From: Cyanothece sp. UBA12306
GTDB taxonomy: Bacteria; Cyanobacteriota; Cyanobacteriia; Cyanobacteriales; Microcystaceae
NCBI GenBank assembly: GCA_003448685.1
Contig: DLXW01000071.1
Location: 1-13,185 of the forward strand
DNA: 13,185 bases
Reading direction: 5' to 3'
The notes under the pieces are model-generated. The model saw nothing but the letters and a program-made list of their open reading frames with translations. It searched no databases and was not told where the DNA came from. Of the stretch, positions 5,183 to 13,160 are shown piece after piece; positions within the stretch are counted from its first letter, which is position 1, and each line of letters begins with the position of its first letter. Both the position numbers and the translations under genes were made by a program.

Positions 5183-7363
5183 ATGCTTAAGCCAATCAAA
5201 AACAAAAGCTCACTGATAGTGGGTTCGGGACTCCTAGGACTTGTATTGATCGGAACAATTCCCTTCGCCCCCAAAGCGATAGAATTGATCGGGCAAAGAC
5301 AACAAGCTCGAATTGAGCAGACATTGCAAGAAGATCGTGGTAAACCTTCGGTAGTGCTGACTTTAGCTGAAATTCCCCCAGAACAAAGACAACAAAAACT
5401 CCAAGAAATTGCTAGTTCTGATACCATCTCCCTAGAGCGTAGTCGCGCCCGCTATTTGTTGGCGGCTGATTTACTCAAGAAATACGAAGGTGGACCGGCT
5501 TTAAGACAGTTGGAAGGTTTAGAAAATGAATATCCAGATCTAGCCCCCTTGGTTCTTCTCAAACGGGGCCGAGGCTATGAGTTAACGAATGAAAAAACTA
5601 AAGCTCAAAAAACTTGGCAAGAATTAGTCGAAAATTATCCCGACTCTTTAATTGCGGCCCAAGCTTTATATAAGTTAAATCAATATGATTCCCAATACGG
5701 GGAGCAAGCTATTAGCAAATTTCCCCAACATCCCAACACTCAAGAGATTATTCGTAAGCGTCTCCAAGATAATCCCCAACAACCTGAATTATTGCTCTTG
5801 TTAGCTAGATACGATGCCAACAATCGAGAAACTAACGGGATACGCGATCGCCTGGTTAAAGAATACTCAAGCAAGTTAACCCCAGAAGATTGGCAAGCGA
5901 TCGCCGATGGTTATTGGGCAACCAAAGAATATCATCAAGCTGCCCTAGCTTATCAAAAAGCTCCCCGCCAGCCGCAAAATCTCTATCGCATCGCTAGAGG
6001 ACAACAAATTCAGCCCAAAGGCAATAATAAATCCATTGTACAGGCTGCTTACCAAAAAATATTAGTCGAATTTCCCCAAACTCCTGAAGCAGCTTTGGCT
6101 TTGCAGCGACTAGCTAAAATATCCCAACCGGAAACTGCTATTAGTTATCTCGACCAACTTATTAAGAAATTTCCCGATGAGGCAGCAAATGCCTTAGCAC
6201 AAAAGGCTAAATTACTCAATCAACTCGGTCGTCAAGGGGAAGCTGCCAAAATTAGGCAAACTTTATTATCTAAATATCCAACATCCGATGCTACGGCTAA
6301 ATATCGTTGGTCTATTGCCAAAACCGCAGCAGAACGGGGAGATGCCTTAAAAGCTTGGACTTGGGCCCAACCCATTACCACCAATAACCCAGATAGTTCT
6401 TTAGCACCAAAAGCAGCTTTTTGGGTCGGCAAATGGGCGCAAAAATTGGGAAGATTAGATGATGCTGATGCTGCCTTTAAGCACGCAGTTACCCGTCATC
6501 CCCAATCTTATTACGCTTGGCGATCCGCCGTACAATTGGGCTGGAATGTGGGTAATTTTAATAATATACGCCAAACTTTGCCCCAAGTTGTTAAACCGAC
6601 TACCCGTTCTCTTCCTCCTGCTGGGTCAGATATATTTAAGGAACTTTATCGCTTGGGAGAAGATGGAGAAGCTATTACCTTATTTCAGGCAGAAATGGGC
6701 GATCGCACAGAATTTGATGTCAACGAATCGTTTACCGATGCTTTACTTAAACTGATACAAGGAAAGAATCTTCAGGGAATTAATCAAGTTTGGTATCTCC
6801 AGAAAAAAGATGATCCTGAGTCCCAAGAACAATGGAAAAAATTAAGAGAAACACCAGAATATTGGCACGCTTTATTCCCCTTTCCTTTTTATGAAACCAT
6901 TACTAAATGGACACAACAAAGACAATTAAATCCTTTGTTAGTAACTTCTTTAATGCGTCAAGAATCCCGTTTTGAACCGGAAATTGCTTCTCCGGTGGGG
7001 GCAAAAGGATTAATGCAAGTCATGCCAGCAACTGGGGAATGGGTAGCCAATAAAATTCAACTCAAAAATTATTCTTTAAGTAATCCTAATGACAATGTAA
7101 ATTTAGGAACTTGGTATTTAAACTATACCCATGATACTTACAGCAATAATTCTTTATTAGCCGTTGCTAGTTACAATGCCGGACCAGGAAACGTCTCAAA
7201 ATGGGTTAAACGATATCAGACAAGTGATCCTGATGTTTTTGTTGAGAAAATACCATTTCGGGAAACTAAAGGTTATGTAGAATCTGTCTTTGGTAACTAT
7301 TGGAATTATTTGCGGATTTATAACCCTGAAATTGGTAAATTATTGGAAAAAGCAACTCAGTAA
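5183..7363 (+). CDS. Membrane-anchored lytic transglycosylase, Slt70-like with TPR-type repeats
   Basis: This 726-residue enzyme should cleave the MurNAc-GlcNAc bond of peptidoglycan by forming 1,6-anhydro-MurNAc. Residues about 9-30 (SSLIVGSGLLGLVLIG) form an N-terminal anchor or uncleaved signal, which places the rest in the periplasm. Residues about 50-560 are a long helical superstructure of TPR-like repeats (for example AALAYQKAPRQPQNLYRIA and AAFKHAVTRHPQSYYAWRSA), comparable to the doughnut domain of Slt70. The C-terminal SLT domain (about 570-700) carries SLMRQESRF with catalytic Glu594, SPVGAKGLMQVMPAT, LGTWYLNY and ASYNAGPGNV, all canonical. The start at 5183 is supported by AGGGA at 5173-5177 with 5-nt spacing. 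The upstream neighbour is the small secreted protein; downstream, chlB seems to have its own promoter. Three HIP1 sites fall inside. Confidence in the enzyme class is very high; its cellular task (division, turnover or pore assembly) is open. Confidence 0.95.
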   Translation: MLKPIKNKSSLIVGSGLLGLVLIGTIPFAPKAIELIGQRQQARIEQTLQEDRGKPSVVLTLAEIPPEQRQQKLQEIASSDTISLERSRARYLLAADLLKKYEGGPALRQLEGLENEYPDLAPLVLLKRGRGYELTNEKTKAQKTWQELVENYPDSLIAAQALYKLNQYDSQYGEQAISKFPQHPNTQEIIRKRLQDNPQQPELLLLLARYDANNRETNGIRDRLVKEYSSKLTPEDWQAIADGYWATKEYHQAALAYQKAPRQPQNLYRIARGQQIQPKGNNKSIVQAAYQKILVEFPQTPEAALALQRLAKISQPETAISYLDQLIKKFPDEAANALAQKAKLLNQLGRQGEAAKIRQTLLSKYPTSDATAKYRWSIAKTAAERGDALKAWTWAQPITTNNPDSSLAPKAAFWVGKWAQKLGRLDDADAAFKHAVTRHPQSYYAWRSAVQLGWNVGNFNNIRQTLPQVVKPTTRSLPPAGSDIFKELYRLGEDGEAITLFQAEMGDRTEFDVNESFTDALLKLIQGKNLQGINQVWYLQKKDDPESQEQWKKLRETPEYWHALFPFPFYETITKWTQQRQLNPLLVTSLMRQESRFEPEIASPVGAKGLMQVMPATGEWVANKIQLKNYSLSNPNDNVNLGTWYLNYTHDTYSNNSLLAVASYNAGPGNVSKWVKRYQTSDPDVFVEKIPFRETKGYVESVFGNYWNYLRIYNPEIGKLLEKATQ

Positions 7364-7397
7364 AGTCTATAACAACTATTAACACCATTTTGTTAAT

Positions 7398-7438
7398 GTA
7401 ACATTATTTAAGCAACTACTCACTAAAGGCAATAATTT
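7398..7438 (+). promoter_or_regulatory. chlB: Possible chlB promoter with NtcA-like box
   Basis: GTA-N8-TAA (7398-7411) differs by one base from the NtcA consensus GTA-N8-TAC. It is followed after 21 nt by TAATTT (7433-7438), which fits the TA-N3-T -10 box of NtcA-activated promoters. A 7-bp inverted repeat (ATTAACA 7378-7384, TGTTAAT 7391-7397) lies just before it and could terminate the transglycosylase transcript. These matches are by eye in AT-rich DNA and may be chance. Confidence 0.25.
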
Positions 7439-7507
7439 TGAGATAATCAAAAACAGCTTGAAGCAATGTCATTATCAAATTTTAGTCAATAGATATGGGA
7501 GAACTCT

Positions 7508-9034
7508 ATGAAACTCGCTTACTGGATGTATGCTGGACCGGCACACATTGGAACCTTGAGAATTGCTAGTTCCTTCAAAAACGTCCATGCGATTATGCAC
7601 GCGCCCCTAGGCGATGACTATTTTAACGTAATGCGCTCCATGTTGGAACGGGAAAGAGACTTTACCCCTGTTACTGCTAGTATTGTAGACCGCAACGTTT
7701 TGGCAAGGGGTTCTCAAGAAAAAGTAGTAGATAATATTGTTCGTAAAGATGGGGAAGAACAACCAGATTTAATCGTTTTAACCCCCACTTGTACCTCTAG
7801 TATTCTACAAGAAGATTTGTCCAATTTTGTAGACCGCGCTCAAATGGATGCCAAAGGTGATGTCATGTTAGCTGATGTTAATCATTATCGCTTTAATGAA
7901 CTCCAAGCAGCAGACCGAACTTTACACCAAATTGTCAAATTTTACTTGGAAAAAGCCCAGAAAAAAGGACAATTACCTACAGGAAAAACCGAGAAACCTT
8001 CTGTTAATATTATTGGCATTTCTACCCTCGGTTTTCATAATCAACATGACTGTACTGAATTGAAACGGTTAATGGCAGATTTGGGAATTGAAGTCAATGA
8101 AGTTATTCCCGAAAGTGCGTCGGTTCATAATCTAAAAAATCTGACCCAAGCGTGGTTTAATTTAGTTCCTTATCGAGAATTAGGATTAGCAACAGCACGT
8201 TATTTAGAGGAACAATTTGGAACCCCTTATGTGGATATTACTCCAATGGGAGTAGTAGAAACTGCGCGGTGTATTCGCCAGATTCAACAGATAATTAATT
8301 CCCAAGGTGCAGAAGTTGATTACGAGGAATTTATCAAAGAACAAACCCTCTATGTTTCCCAAGCTGCTTGGTTTTCTCGTTCCATTGACTGCCAGAATTT
8401 AACAGGTAAGAAAGCGGTGGTTTTTGGGGATAATACCCATGCGGCAGCTATGACTAAAATTTTAGCGCGGGAGATGGGAATTCGTGTGGTTTTAGCCGGT
8501 ACTTATTGTAAGTATGATGGGGAATGGTTTACCGAACAAGTCAGCGAATATTGCGATGAAGTTCTCATTAGTGATGACAACGCGCAAATTGGAGACGCGA
8601 TCGCTCGTCTTGAACCTTCTGCTATTTTTGGAACCCAAATGGAACGCCATGTAGGTAAGCGTTTGGATATCCCCTGTGGGGTAATTGCTTCTCCTATTCA
8701 TATCCAAAATTTCCCGATTGGTTACAAACCTTTCTGTGGTTATGAAGGGACAAATCAGATTACAGATTTGATCTATAATTCCTTTACTTTGGGAATGGAA
8801 GATCATCTGTTAGAAATCTTTGGCGGACATGATACCAAAGAAGTAATTACTAAAGGAATTTCAGCCGATTCTGATTTGAATTGGAATAAAGAAGCACAAA
8901 CCGAATTGAATAAAGTTCCTGGTTTTGTCCGGGGTAAAGTGAAGCGTAATACCGAAAAATTTGCCCGTGAAAGGGGCTTTTCTGAGATTACCCTTGAGGT
9001 GATGTATGCTGCTAAAGAAGCGGTAGGTGCTTAA
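7508..9034 (+). CDS. chlB: Light-independent protochlorophyllide reductase subunit B
   Basis: ChlB joins ChlN to form the catalytic NB heterotetramer of dark-operative protochlorophyllide oxidoreductase, a nitrogenase-like enzyme. It reduces protochlorophyllide to chlorophyllide a without light, taking electrons from the ChlL dimer. The 508-residue length and the start [18 protein letters not shown] are those of the family. Asp36, the unusual aspartate ligand of the NB [4Fe-4S] cluster, is present in HAPLGDDYF, and the conserved PTCTSS loop is at 93-98. The C-terminal PCP_red domain (about 455-505, including [20 protein letters not shown]) is complete. GGGAG (7497-7501) is a good Shine-Dalgarno 6 nt before the ATG. 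No other chl gene is in the window, so chlL and chlN must lie elsewhere if the enzyme is functional; separate location of chlB is common in cyanobacteria. A HIP1 site is at 8597. Nothing is truncated. Confidence 0.98.
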   Translation: MKLAYWMYAGPAHIGTLRIASSFKNVHAIMHAPLGDDYFNVMRSMLERERDFTPVTASIVDRNVLARGSQEKVVDNIVRKDGEEQPDLIVLTPTCTSSILQEDLSNFVDRAQMDAKGDVMLADVNHYRFNELQAADRTLHQIVKFYLEKAQKKGQLPTGKTEKPSVNIIGISTLGFHNQHDCTELKRLMADLGIEVNEVIPESASVHNLKNLTQAWFNLVPYRELGLATARYLEEQFGTPYVDITPMGVVETARCIRQIQQIINSQGAEVDYEEFIKEQTLYVSQAAWFSRSIDCQNLTGKKAVVFGDNTHAAAMTKILAREMGIRVVLAGTYCKYDGEWFTEQVSEYCDEVLISDDNAQIGDAIARLEPSAIFGTQMERHVGKRLDIPCGVIASPIHIQNFPIGYKPFCGYEGTNQITDLIYNSFTLGMEDHLLEIFGGHDTKEVITKGISADSDLNWNKEAQTELNKVPGFVRGKVKRNTEKFARERGFSEITLEVMYAAKEAVGA

Positions 9035-9112
9035 TAGCGAGGTTCAATTGGATGGGAAAAATTTTGACTTTGAGGTTAACTTCATCCAAGATAAAAACTA
9101 CTTTTTGCATTC

Positions 9113-9153
9113 AATGAACTACTCCGACTTTTAAAAAATTGGGGTAGTTCATT
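9113..9153. repeat. 41-nt near-perfect palindrome downstream of chlB
   Basis: The arms AATGAACTAC (9113-9122) and GTAGTTCATT (9144-9153) pair perfectly. Pairing continues inward with two G-U wobbles and one mismatch almost to the centre at 9133, so nearly all of the 41 nt can fold into one hairpin. It lies 79 bp after the chlB stop. No U-tract follows on either strand, so a simple intrinsic terminator is not obvious. It could be an mRNA-stabilising 3' structure or a dispersed palindromic repeat. Confidence 0.6.
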
Positions 9154-9231
9154 ATCCGTAAGAAAGAAAACTGCTGTGATCAAGAAACTGGTAAAATCAG
9201 AGAATTAACCTGATTAAGATAATGTTCTACT

Positions 9232-9342
9232 ATGGCCAAGTTCGATAATTTATGGTTATCTTTAAACAAAGAAAAAATTCATCTTTTTGATTCTAAAACT
9301 GAAAGCTCTATCTTTCCAGTACCAATGATTATGAACAATTAA
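9232..9342 (+). pseudogene. Small ORF resembling the C-terminal tail of a sugar ABC-transporter ATPase (relic)
   Basis: A 36-codon frame from ATG 9232 starts MAKFDNLWLSLNKEKIHLFD and ends at TAA 9340-9342. The stretch LWLSLNKEKIHLFDSKTE resembles the last strand of the TOBE region in MalK/UgpC-type ABC ATPases, which often end in a sequence like EKIHLFD...T. Nothing upstream in any frame looks like the rest of such an ATPase, and a stop (9220-9222) closes the frame just before the ATG. The best reading is a leftover from a deletion or insertion, sitting in the 326-bp gap between chlB and the SGNH hydrolase gene. It could instead be an unrelated small ORF; I have only the eye-matched motif. 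Confidence 0.35.
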
Positions 9343-9360
9343 CTTATTTAATTAATATTT

Positions 9361-10563
9361 ATGGTTAAATTTAAACAATTTAAACAGATAGGATTTAACC
9401 TTTTATTGGGGTTAGGCGGAATTAGTTTTGCTTTAGTAATTACTGAAATTGCTTTAAGGATATTGGGTATTTCCTATCCGAGTTTTTATCAAGTAGATGA
9501 ATATCGTGGACACGCTCTTATTCCAGGCATTTCAGGGTGGTGGACTCATGAAGGTAAGGGATGGGTTGAAGTTAACCGAGATGGGTTAAGGGACAAAGAA
9601 TATACTAAAAATAAGCCCGAAAATACTCTGAGAATTGCTATTTTAGGTGACTCTTTTGCCGAAGCAATTCAAGTTAACCAAGCAGAAACTTTTTGGTCAT
9701 TAATTGAACAACAATTGCCTAACTGTAAAAGAGTTAATGAACAACAGGTTGAGGTAATTAATTTTGGGGTAGGAGACTATGGAACTGCACAGGAATTAAT
9801 GACCTTAAAACATCGAGTTTGGGACTATTCACCAGATCTAGTTATTCTGGCTATTTTTACAGGTAATGATATTATTAATAATTCAAAAGTATTGAGTCCT
9901 GATGACAGATTTAGTCCTTTTTTAATAGAGCAAAAGGGTGAATTTATTATGGATTTATCCTTTCTAGAAACAGAAACCTATCAATGGCGTAATAGCTTAC
10001 AAAGAAAAGTAATTTTTTCTATTGTTAATAATTCCCGACTGCTTCAATTAATTAATGAAGCTAGAATAGCTTTTAAAAATCGTCGCAATTTATTGGGTGT
10101 TCAGCAACAAAATAATCAGCCAACAGAAATTGTTAAATATCTTGACTTAACACCAGAACTTTATCTAAAAGATTCTAATAAAGATTGGCAACAAGCATGG
10201 ACAATAACAGAAGAGTTAGTTAAATTAATCAACCAAGAAATTCAGCAAAAAAAAGCTAGATTTCTCGCAGTTACCCTCAGCAACCCCGCTCAAGTTTATC
10301 CCGATGCCTCAGAACGCCAAAAATACTTAACACAAGTCGGAATTACTAATGAATTCTATCCCGAGCAACGCCTCAACAAATTAGGAGAAAAAGAGGGTTT
10401 TGAGGTCTTTAATTTAGCCCCTCAATTTCAAGATTATGCCGATCAAAATAACGTCCATTTACACGGTTTTGAAAATACCGTCTTAGGAAGTGGACACTGG
10501 AATCAAGCAGGACATAAATTGGCAGGAGAATTAATTACAAAAAAAATCTGTAAAATTCTCTGA
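9361..10563 (+). CDS. Membrane-anchored SGNH/GDSL hydrolase-family protein
   Basis: The 400-residue protein has an N-terminal membrane segment (about residues 10-32, FNLLLGLGGISFALVITEIAL) followed by an SGNH-hydrolase domain, so it probably faces the periplasm. Such enzymes are esterases or acetyltransferase partners acting on lipids, glycans or polysaccharides. Block I is IAILGDSFAEA with nucleophile Ser98; block II is probably VINFGVGDYG (Gly136 region); block III is FTGND with Asn169; block V is GSGHWNQAGH with His379. The usual Asp two residues before that His (D-x-H) is replaced by Ser377, so the triad may be incomplete or use another acid. A roughly 100-residue helical insert (about 200-290) sits between blocks III and V. 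No Shine-Dalgarno precedes the ATG. Substrate unknown; an envelope role is inferred from the anchor. Confidence 0.85.
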   Translation: MVKFKQFKQIGFNLLLGLGGISFALVITEIALRILGISYPSFYQVDEYRGHALIPGISGWWTHEGKGWVEVNRDGLRDKEYTKNKPENTLRIAILGDSFAEAIQVNQAETFWSLIEQQLPNCKRVNEQQVEVINFGVGDYGTAQELMTLKHRVWDYSPDLVILAIFTGNDIINNSKVLSPDDRFSPFLIEQKGEFIMDLSFLETETYQWRNSLQRKVIFSIVNNSRLLQLINEARIAFKNRRNLLGVQQQNNQPTEIVKYLDLTPELYLKDSNKDWQQAWTITEELVKLINQEIQQKKARFLAVTLSNPAQVYPDASERQKYLTQVGITNEFYPEQRLNKLGEKEGFEVFNLAPQFQDYADQNNVHLHGFENTVLGSGHWNQAGHKLAGELITKKICKIL

Positions 10564-10630
10564 TTTTCAGAGCATAGTTTACAATTATTGATGAGATACA
10601 AGTAATTTAGATCATTAAAATAGGAAAAAT

Positions 10631-11467
10631 ATGCAACAGGCTAATATTCCTCTGCCCTACTTTGATATTCTGCTCGAGCAACTCAGTTTGGGGGATGCGG
10701 CGGTACAACAAGCTTTTGGTCGTCATGTTCACTGGGGATATTGGCCTAATTGGAATCAAGCTGATGGCTCTATTGGAGATTTTGCTAGCGCTGCGGAAAT
10801 TCTCTGCCAGCGTGTATATAAAGCAGCAGGAGTTAGAGAAGGCGATATTTTGCTAGATACAGGCTGTGGTTTTGGTGGCACCATAGCCAGTCTCAATGAA
10901 CAATTCCAAAATCTAGAGATGACAGGTCTTAATATTGATCCCCGTCAACTGGCTAGAGCAAAAGAAAAAGTTAAACCCCTAGCTAACAATAAAATTGCTT
11001 TTGTTGAAGGAGATGCCTGTAAGATGCCCTTTCCCGATAATTCTATGGATGTGGTATTGGCGGTAGAGTGTATTTTCCATTTTCCCAGTCGAGCAGCCTT
11101 TTTTCAGGAAGCAAGACGGGTGTTACGACCTGGTGGACGTTTAGGCGTTTGTGATTTTGTCCCTGCATCTATCTTTCGACTATTCCAGAAATTACTGGCC
11201 AAAATGGATATCTCGATGATTACTAGTACCTATGGTCGGGTAGATAGTTATTTTACCGTGTCGGACTACCAAAAACTCGCCAAAGAAACAGGTTTTAATG
11301 TGACTTCTATCGAAGATATCACCAGCAATACCCTACCGACTTACCCAGTGGTGCGCCAAATTTTTGATCACGCAGGAAATTCTGATGCGGTGAAGGCAAC
11401 TGCTGCAGTTGAAATGCTAGCTAAACTGGGTCTTCTGCGCTACGTAATTTTCAGTTTTACAGTATAA
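10631..11467 (+). CDS. Class I SAM-dependent methyltransferase
   Basis: The 278-residue protein has a Rossmann-type methyltransferase fold of the UbiE/sterol-methyltransferase sort. Motif I is LLDTGCGFGGT (74-84), which binds SAM. The acidic residue for the ribose is Asp103 in GLNIDP, and the adenine-side GDACKMPFPDNSMD follows at 127-140. Motif II is VVLAVECIFHF (141-151) and motif III is VLRPGGRLGVCDF (164-176). The N-terminal HVHWGYWPN (32-40) is typical of small-molecule methyltransferases in the tocopherol, sugar-O-methyl and glycine/sarcosine families, and it shapes the substrate pocket. The actual substrate cannot be read. AGGA (10622-10625) 5 nt before the ATG supports the start. There is no signal peptide. 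It follows the SGNH gene by 67 bp in the same direction and is followed by a hairpin that probably ends the transcript. Confidence 0.92.
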   Translation: MQQANIPLPYFDILLEQLSLGDAAVQQAFGRHVHWGYWPNWNQADGSIGDFASAAEILCQRVYKAAGVREGDILLDTGCGFGGTIASLNEQFQNLEMTGLNIDPRQLARAKEKVKPLANNKIAFVEGDACKMPFPDNSMDVVLAVECIFHFPSRAAFFQEARRVLRPGGRLGVCDFVPASIFRLFQKLLAKMDISMITSTYGRVDSYFTVSDYQKLAKETGFNVTSIEDITSNTLPTYPVVRQIFDHAGNSDAVKATAAVEMLAKLGLLRYVIFSFTV

Positions 11468-11485
11468 GGAATTATCTTGAAACTC

Positions 11486-11513
11486 TCCCGATTTTAGCTT
11501 AGCAGAATCGGGA
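11486..11513 (+). terminator. Hairpin after the methyltransferase gene, probable terminator
   Basis: TCCCGATT (11486-11493) pairs perfectly with AATCGGGA (11506-11513) around a 12-nt loop, 18 bp after the methyltransferase stop. The sequence after the stem (AATTCTTCGTTCT) is pyrimidine-rich but lacks a clean U-run. The position directly after the coding region supports a terminator. Confidence 0.55.
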
Positions 11514-11535
11514 AATTCTTCGTTCTACGAACTAA

Positions 11536-11643
11536 TATAGCGCTACGCGCAATTAAGAACGGGCCAATGGGCGAATGTAGCAATTTTGCTACGACTCGAT
11601 TTCAAGCTTGATAAATGTCCTAAGCTTGATGCGTAGCGCTATA
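11536..11643. mobile_element. MITE-like element with 13-bp terminal inverted repeats
   Basis: The 108-bp segment starts with TATAGCGCTACGC and ends with its exact reverse complement GCGTAGCGCTATA. If the outer TA is a duplicated target, the element proper would have 11-bp termini TAGCGCTACGC. Inside are a perfect 7-bp hairpin with a 2-nt loop (GTAGCAATTTTGCTAC, 11577-11592) and a 9-bp direct repeat AAGCTTGAT (11604-11612 and 11622-11630). It codes for nothing. It fills most of the 221-bp gap between the methyltransferase and the SxxK-protein gene and is richer in GC than its surroundings. A non-autonomous transposon or a dispersed palindromic repeat are the two likely readings. Confidence 0.5.
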
Positions 11644-11688
11644 CCTCTCTTCTGACACTAATACTAAATAAGGCTTAAAGAATTTAAA

Positions 11689-13077
11689 ATGAAATTAAAT
11701 AGAAGGATGTTAATTATGTTCTTAACAACCGGAGGTTTTTCTTTATGGTTAAGTCGTTATCGACCCTTAAAAGCACAAACTTCTATTGATTTAGTTCAGC
11801 TAAACAGTATGCCAGATAAGTCAAAAACTTTTACTAAATTTCTTAATTTAGCTCAGGAACAAGCTCAAAAAAATCCATACAAAGATAAAAAACATCCTCC
11901 TTTCTTATATTGGGGACTTACCCATAACTCTTTTTACCAATTAGAAATTCCTAATTATCCTAATCGTTTAAGAGTTAAACCTCAGGGAGAAAATCAGCTA
12001 TCTGTCTTTGAATCAGATAAAAATTTTGCAGATTATCCAGCAAGAGGTGTAATTCCTGAAATTCATGCAAAAGAACTAAAATTTTTACATGAAGATATCA
12101 AAGAAGCTTGTATCTGTTTGGCTCAATTTCAAGCAGGAAAACTGGTTACTAAGTGGTTAGGAAGGAATGCTTTAAATGATGGAGAATTTTGGAGTGGCAC
12201 TAAAATTATTCCTTTAACTTACATACTCCATGCTAGTAATCAAAATAATCCTGTTGCCAATCCTCAACAATATACAATTCAAGGATTAACTGAGCAAAAA
12301 ACAGAAGTTAATTTACCCTTTGATAAAATTGCTCAAGATATTGTCAGCTATCAAAATGATCATTTAGAAAATGAGCAATATTCTTCTAATTCATTAACAG
12401 GGATGTTGAAGCGATTTGTCCCTCAAGAGAAACTGGAAGCTTGGTTCAAAGATATCACCGGAAATCAAAATTTAACATTTCGAGGAAGATATGGGGAAAA
12501 TCCTCTGACCGATCAACCACAATTAATTGATTCATCTACTGAAAAAGTTATTCTTTGTGCTGATCCGAAATTACCAAATTTTTGTGACTGCAATAGTGTC
12601 TCAGCTTATGATTTAACTCGGATGATTTCCTTAATAGGATGGCATCAATATCTGGCAAAAGAAGCCCAAATCGAGGGAATTAAAGCTGAAAGCTTAGACA
12701 TTTTGCTCAAAGCATTAGGTAATGATCCGGCCCGGTTAACTGACTTAGCAATTGAAGAATTAGGCATGCAAGATCAACTAAAAAATGTTGTAATTCTCTC
12801 CAAATTAGGTAATGGTGTAACATCAATCAGACAGAGAACAGAAGCTGTATATGTTGCTTTAATCCAAGGAATTGATACTCGAACTCAACCAGCAAAACAG
12901 ATTATGCTAAGTATGGCATTACGGGGAGGATTAGCATTAGAAAATAGAGTTAATGATCAAGGAGAAAAAAATCCAGAAGTTTTAGAACGAGAACGAATTG
13001 AATTAGATGCACGGATGGCAACAGAAGTGACTGAAATTCTGGGACGATCTTTAAATTATGCTCTCGATTTTAGTTAG
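11689..13077 (+). CDS. Exported serine hydrolase of the beta-lactamase/PBP-like superfamily
   Basis: The 462-residue protein begins with an N-terminal signal (MKLNRRMLIMFLTTGGFSLW, ending near KAQ at 28-30). The Arg pair before the hydrophobic core leaves Tat export possible. Three motifs in the right order suggest the penicillin-recognising serine-enzyme fold: S169-G-T-K172 (SxxK, on FWSGTKIIPLTYIL), Y-S232-S-N234 (SxN, on EQYSSNSLTGML) and S-K372-L-G374 near residues 370-376 in the place of KTG. The helix SVSAYDLTRMISLI (303-316) also matches the segment that follows the active site in this superfamily. Typical relatives are beta-lactamases, D,D-peptidases and esterases. The K-L-G third motif and the unusually long N-terminal region (about 130 residues before the fold) set it apart, so true beta-lactamase activity is uncertain. 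No good Shine-Dalgarno is visible; a second ATG at 11707 would shorten the signal. Confidence 0.7.
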   Translation: MKLNRRMLIMFLTTGGFSLWLSRYRPLKAQTSIDLVQLNSMPDKSKTFTKFLNLAQEQAQKNPYKDKKHPPFLYWGLTHNSFYQLEIPNYPNRLRVKPQGENQLSVFESDKNFADYPARGVIPEIHAKELKFLHEDIKEACICLAQFQAGKLVTKWLGRNALNDGEFWSGTKIIPLTYILHASNQNNPVANPQQYTIQGLTEQKTEVNLPFDKIAQDIVSYQNDHLENEQYSSNSLTGMLKRFVPQEKLEAWFKDITGNQNLTFRGRYGENPLTDQPQLIDSSTEKVILCADPKLPNFCDCNSVSAYDLTRMISLIGWHQYLAKEAQIEGIKAESLDILLKALGNDPARLTDLAIEELGMQDQLKNVVILSKLGNGVTSIRQRTEAVYVALIQGIDTRTQPAKQIMLSMALRGGLALENRVNDQGEKNPEVLERERIELDARMATEVTEILGRSLNYALDFS

Positions 13078-13160
13078 ATGGGGATGAATCCTGACAAAAT
13101 TATTTAAAGTGAGATTTTTGGCAAAAATCAAGTTTTAGAAAAAGAATTAGAATCAGATTT

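Noticed and set aside
5152..5427. 91-codon minus-strand frame opposite the transglycosylase start
   Set aside because: It is antisense to a certain gene, has no ribosome binding site, and its cysteine/serine-rich composition is what the reverse complement of coding DNA gives.
8492..8806. 104-codon minus-strand frame inside chlB
   Set aside because: chlB is conserved along its whole length on the other strand; this is an antisense shadow with no family features.
10631..11467. Naming the methyltransferase as tocopherol or sarcosine methyltransferase
   Set aside because: The HWGYW-type N-terminus is shared by several methyltransferase families with different substrates; the sequence alone does not decide.
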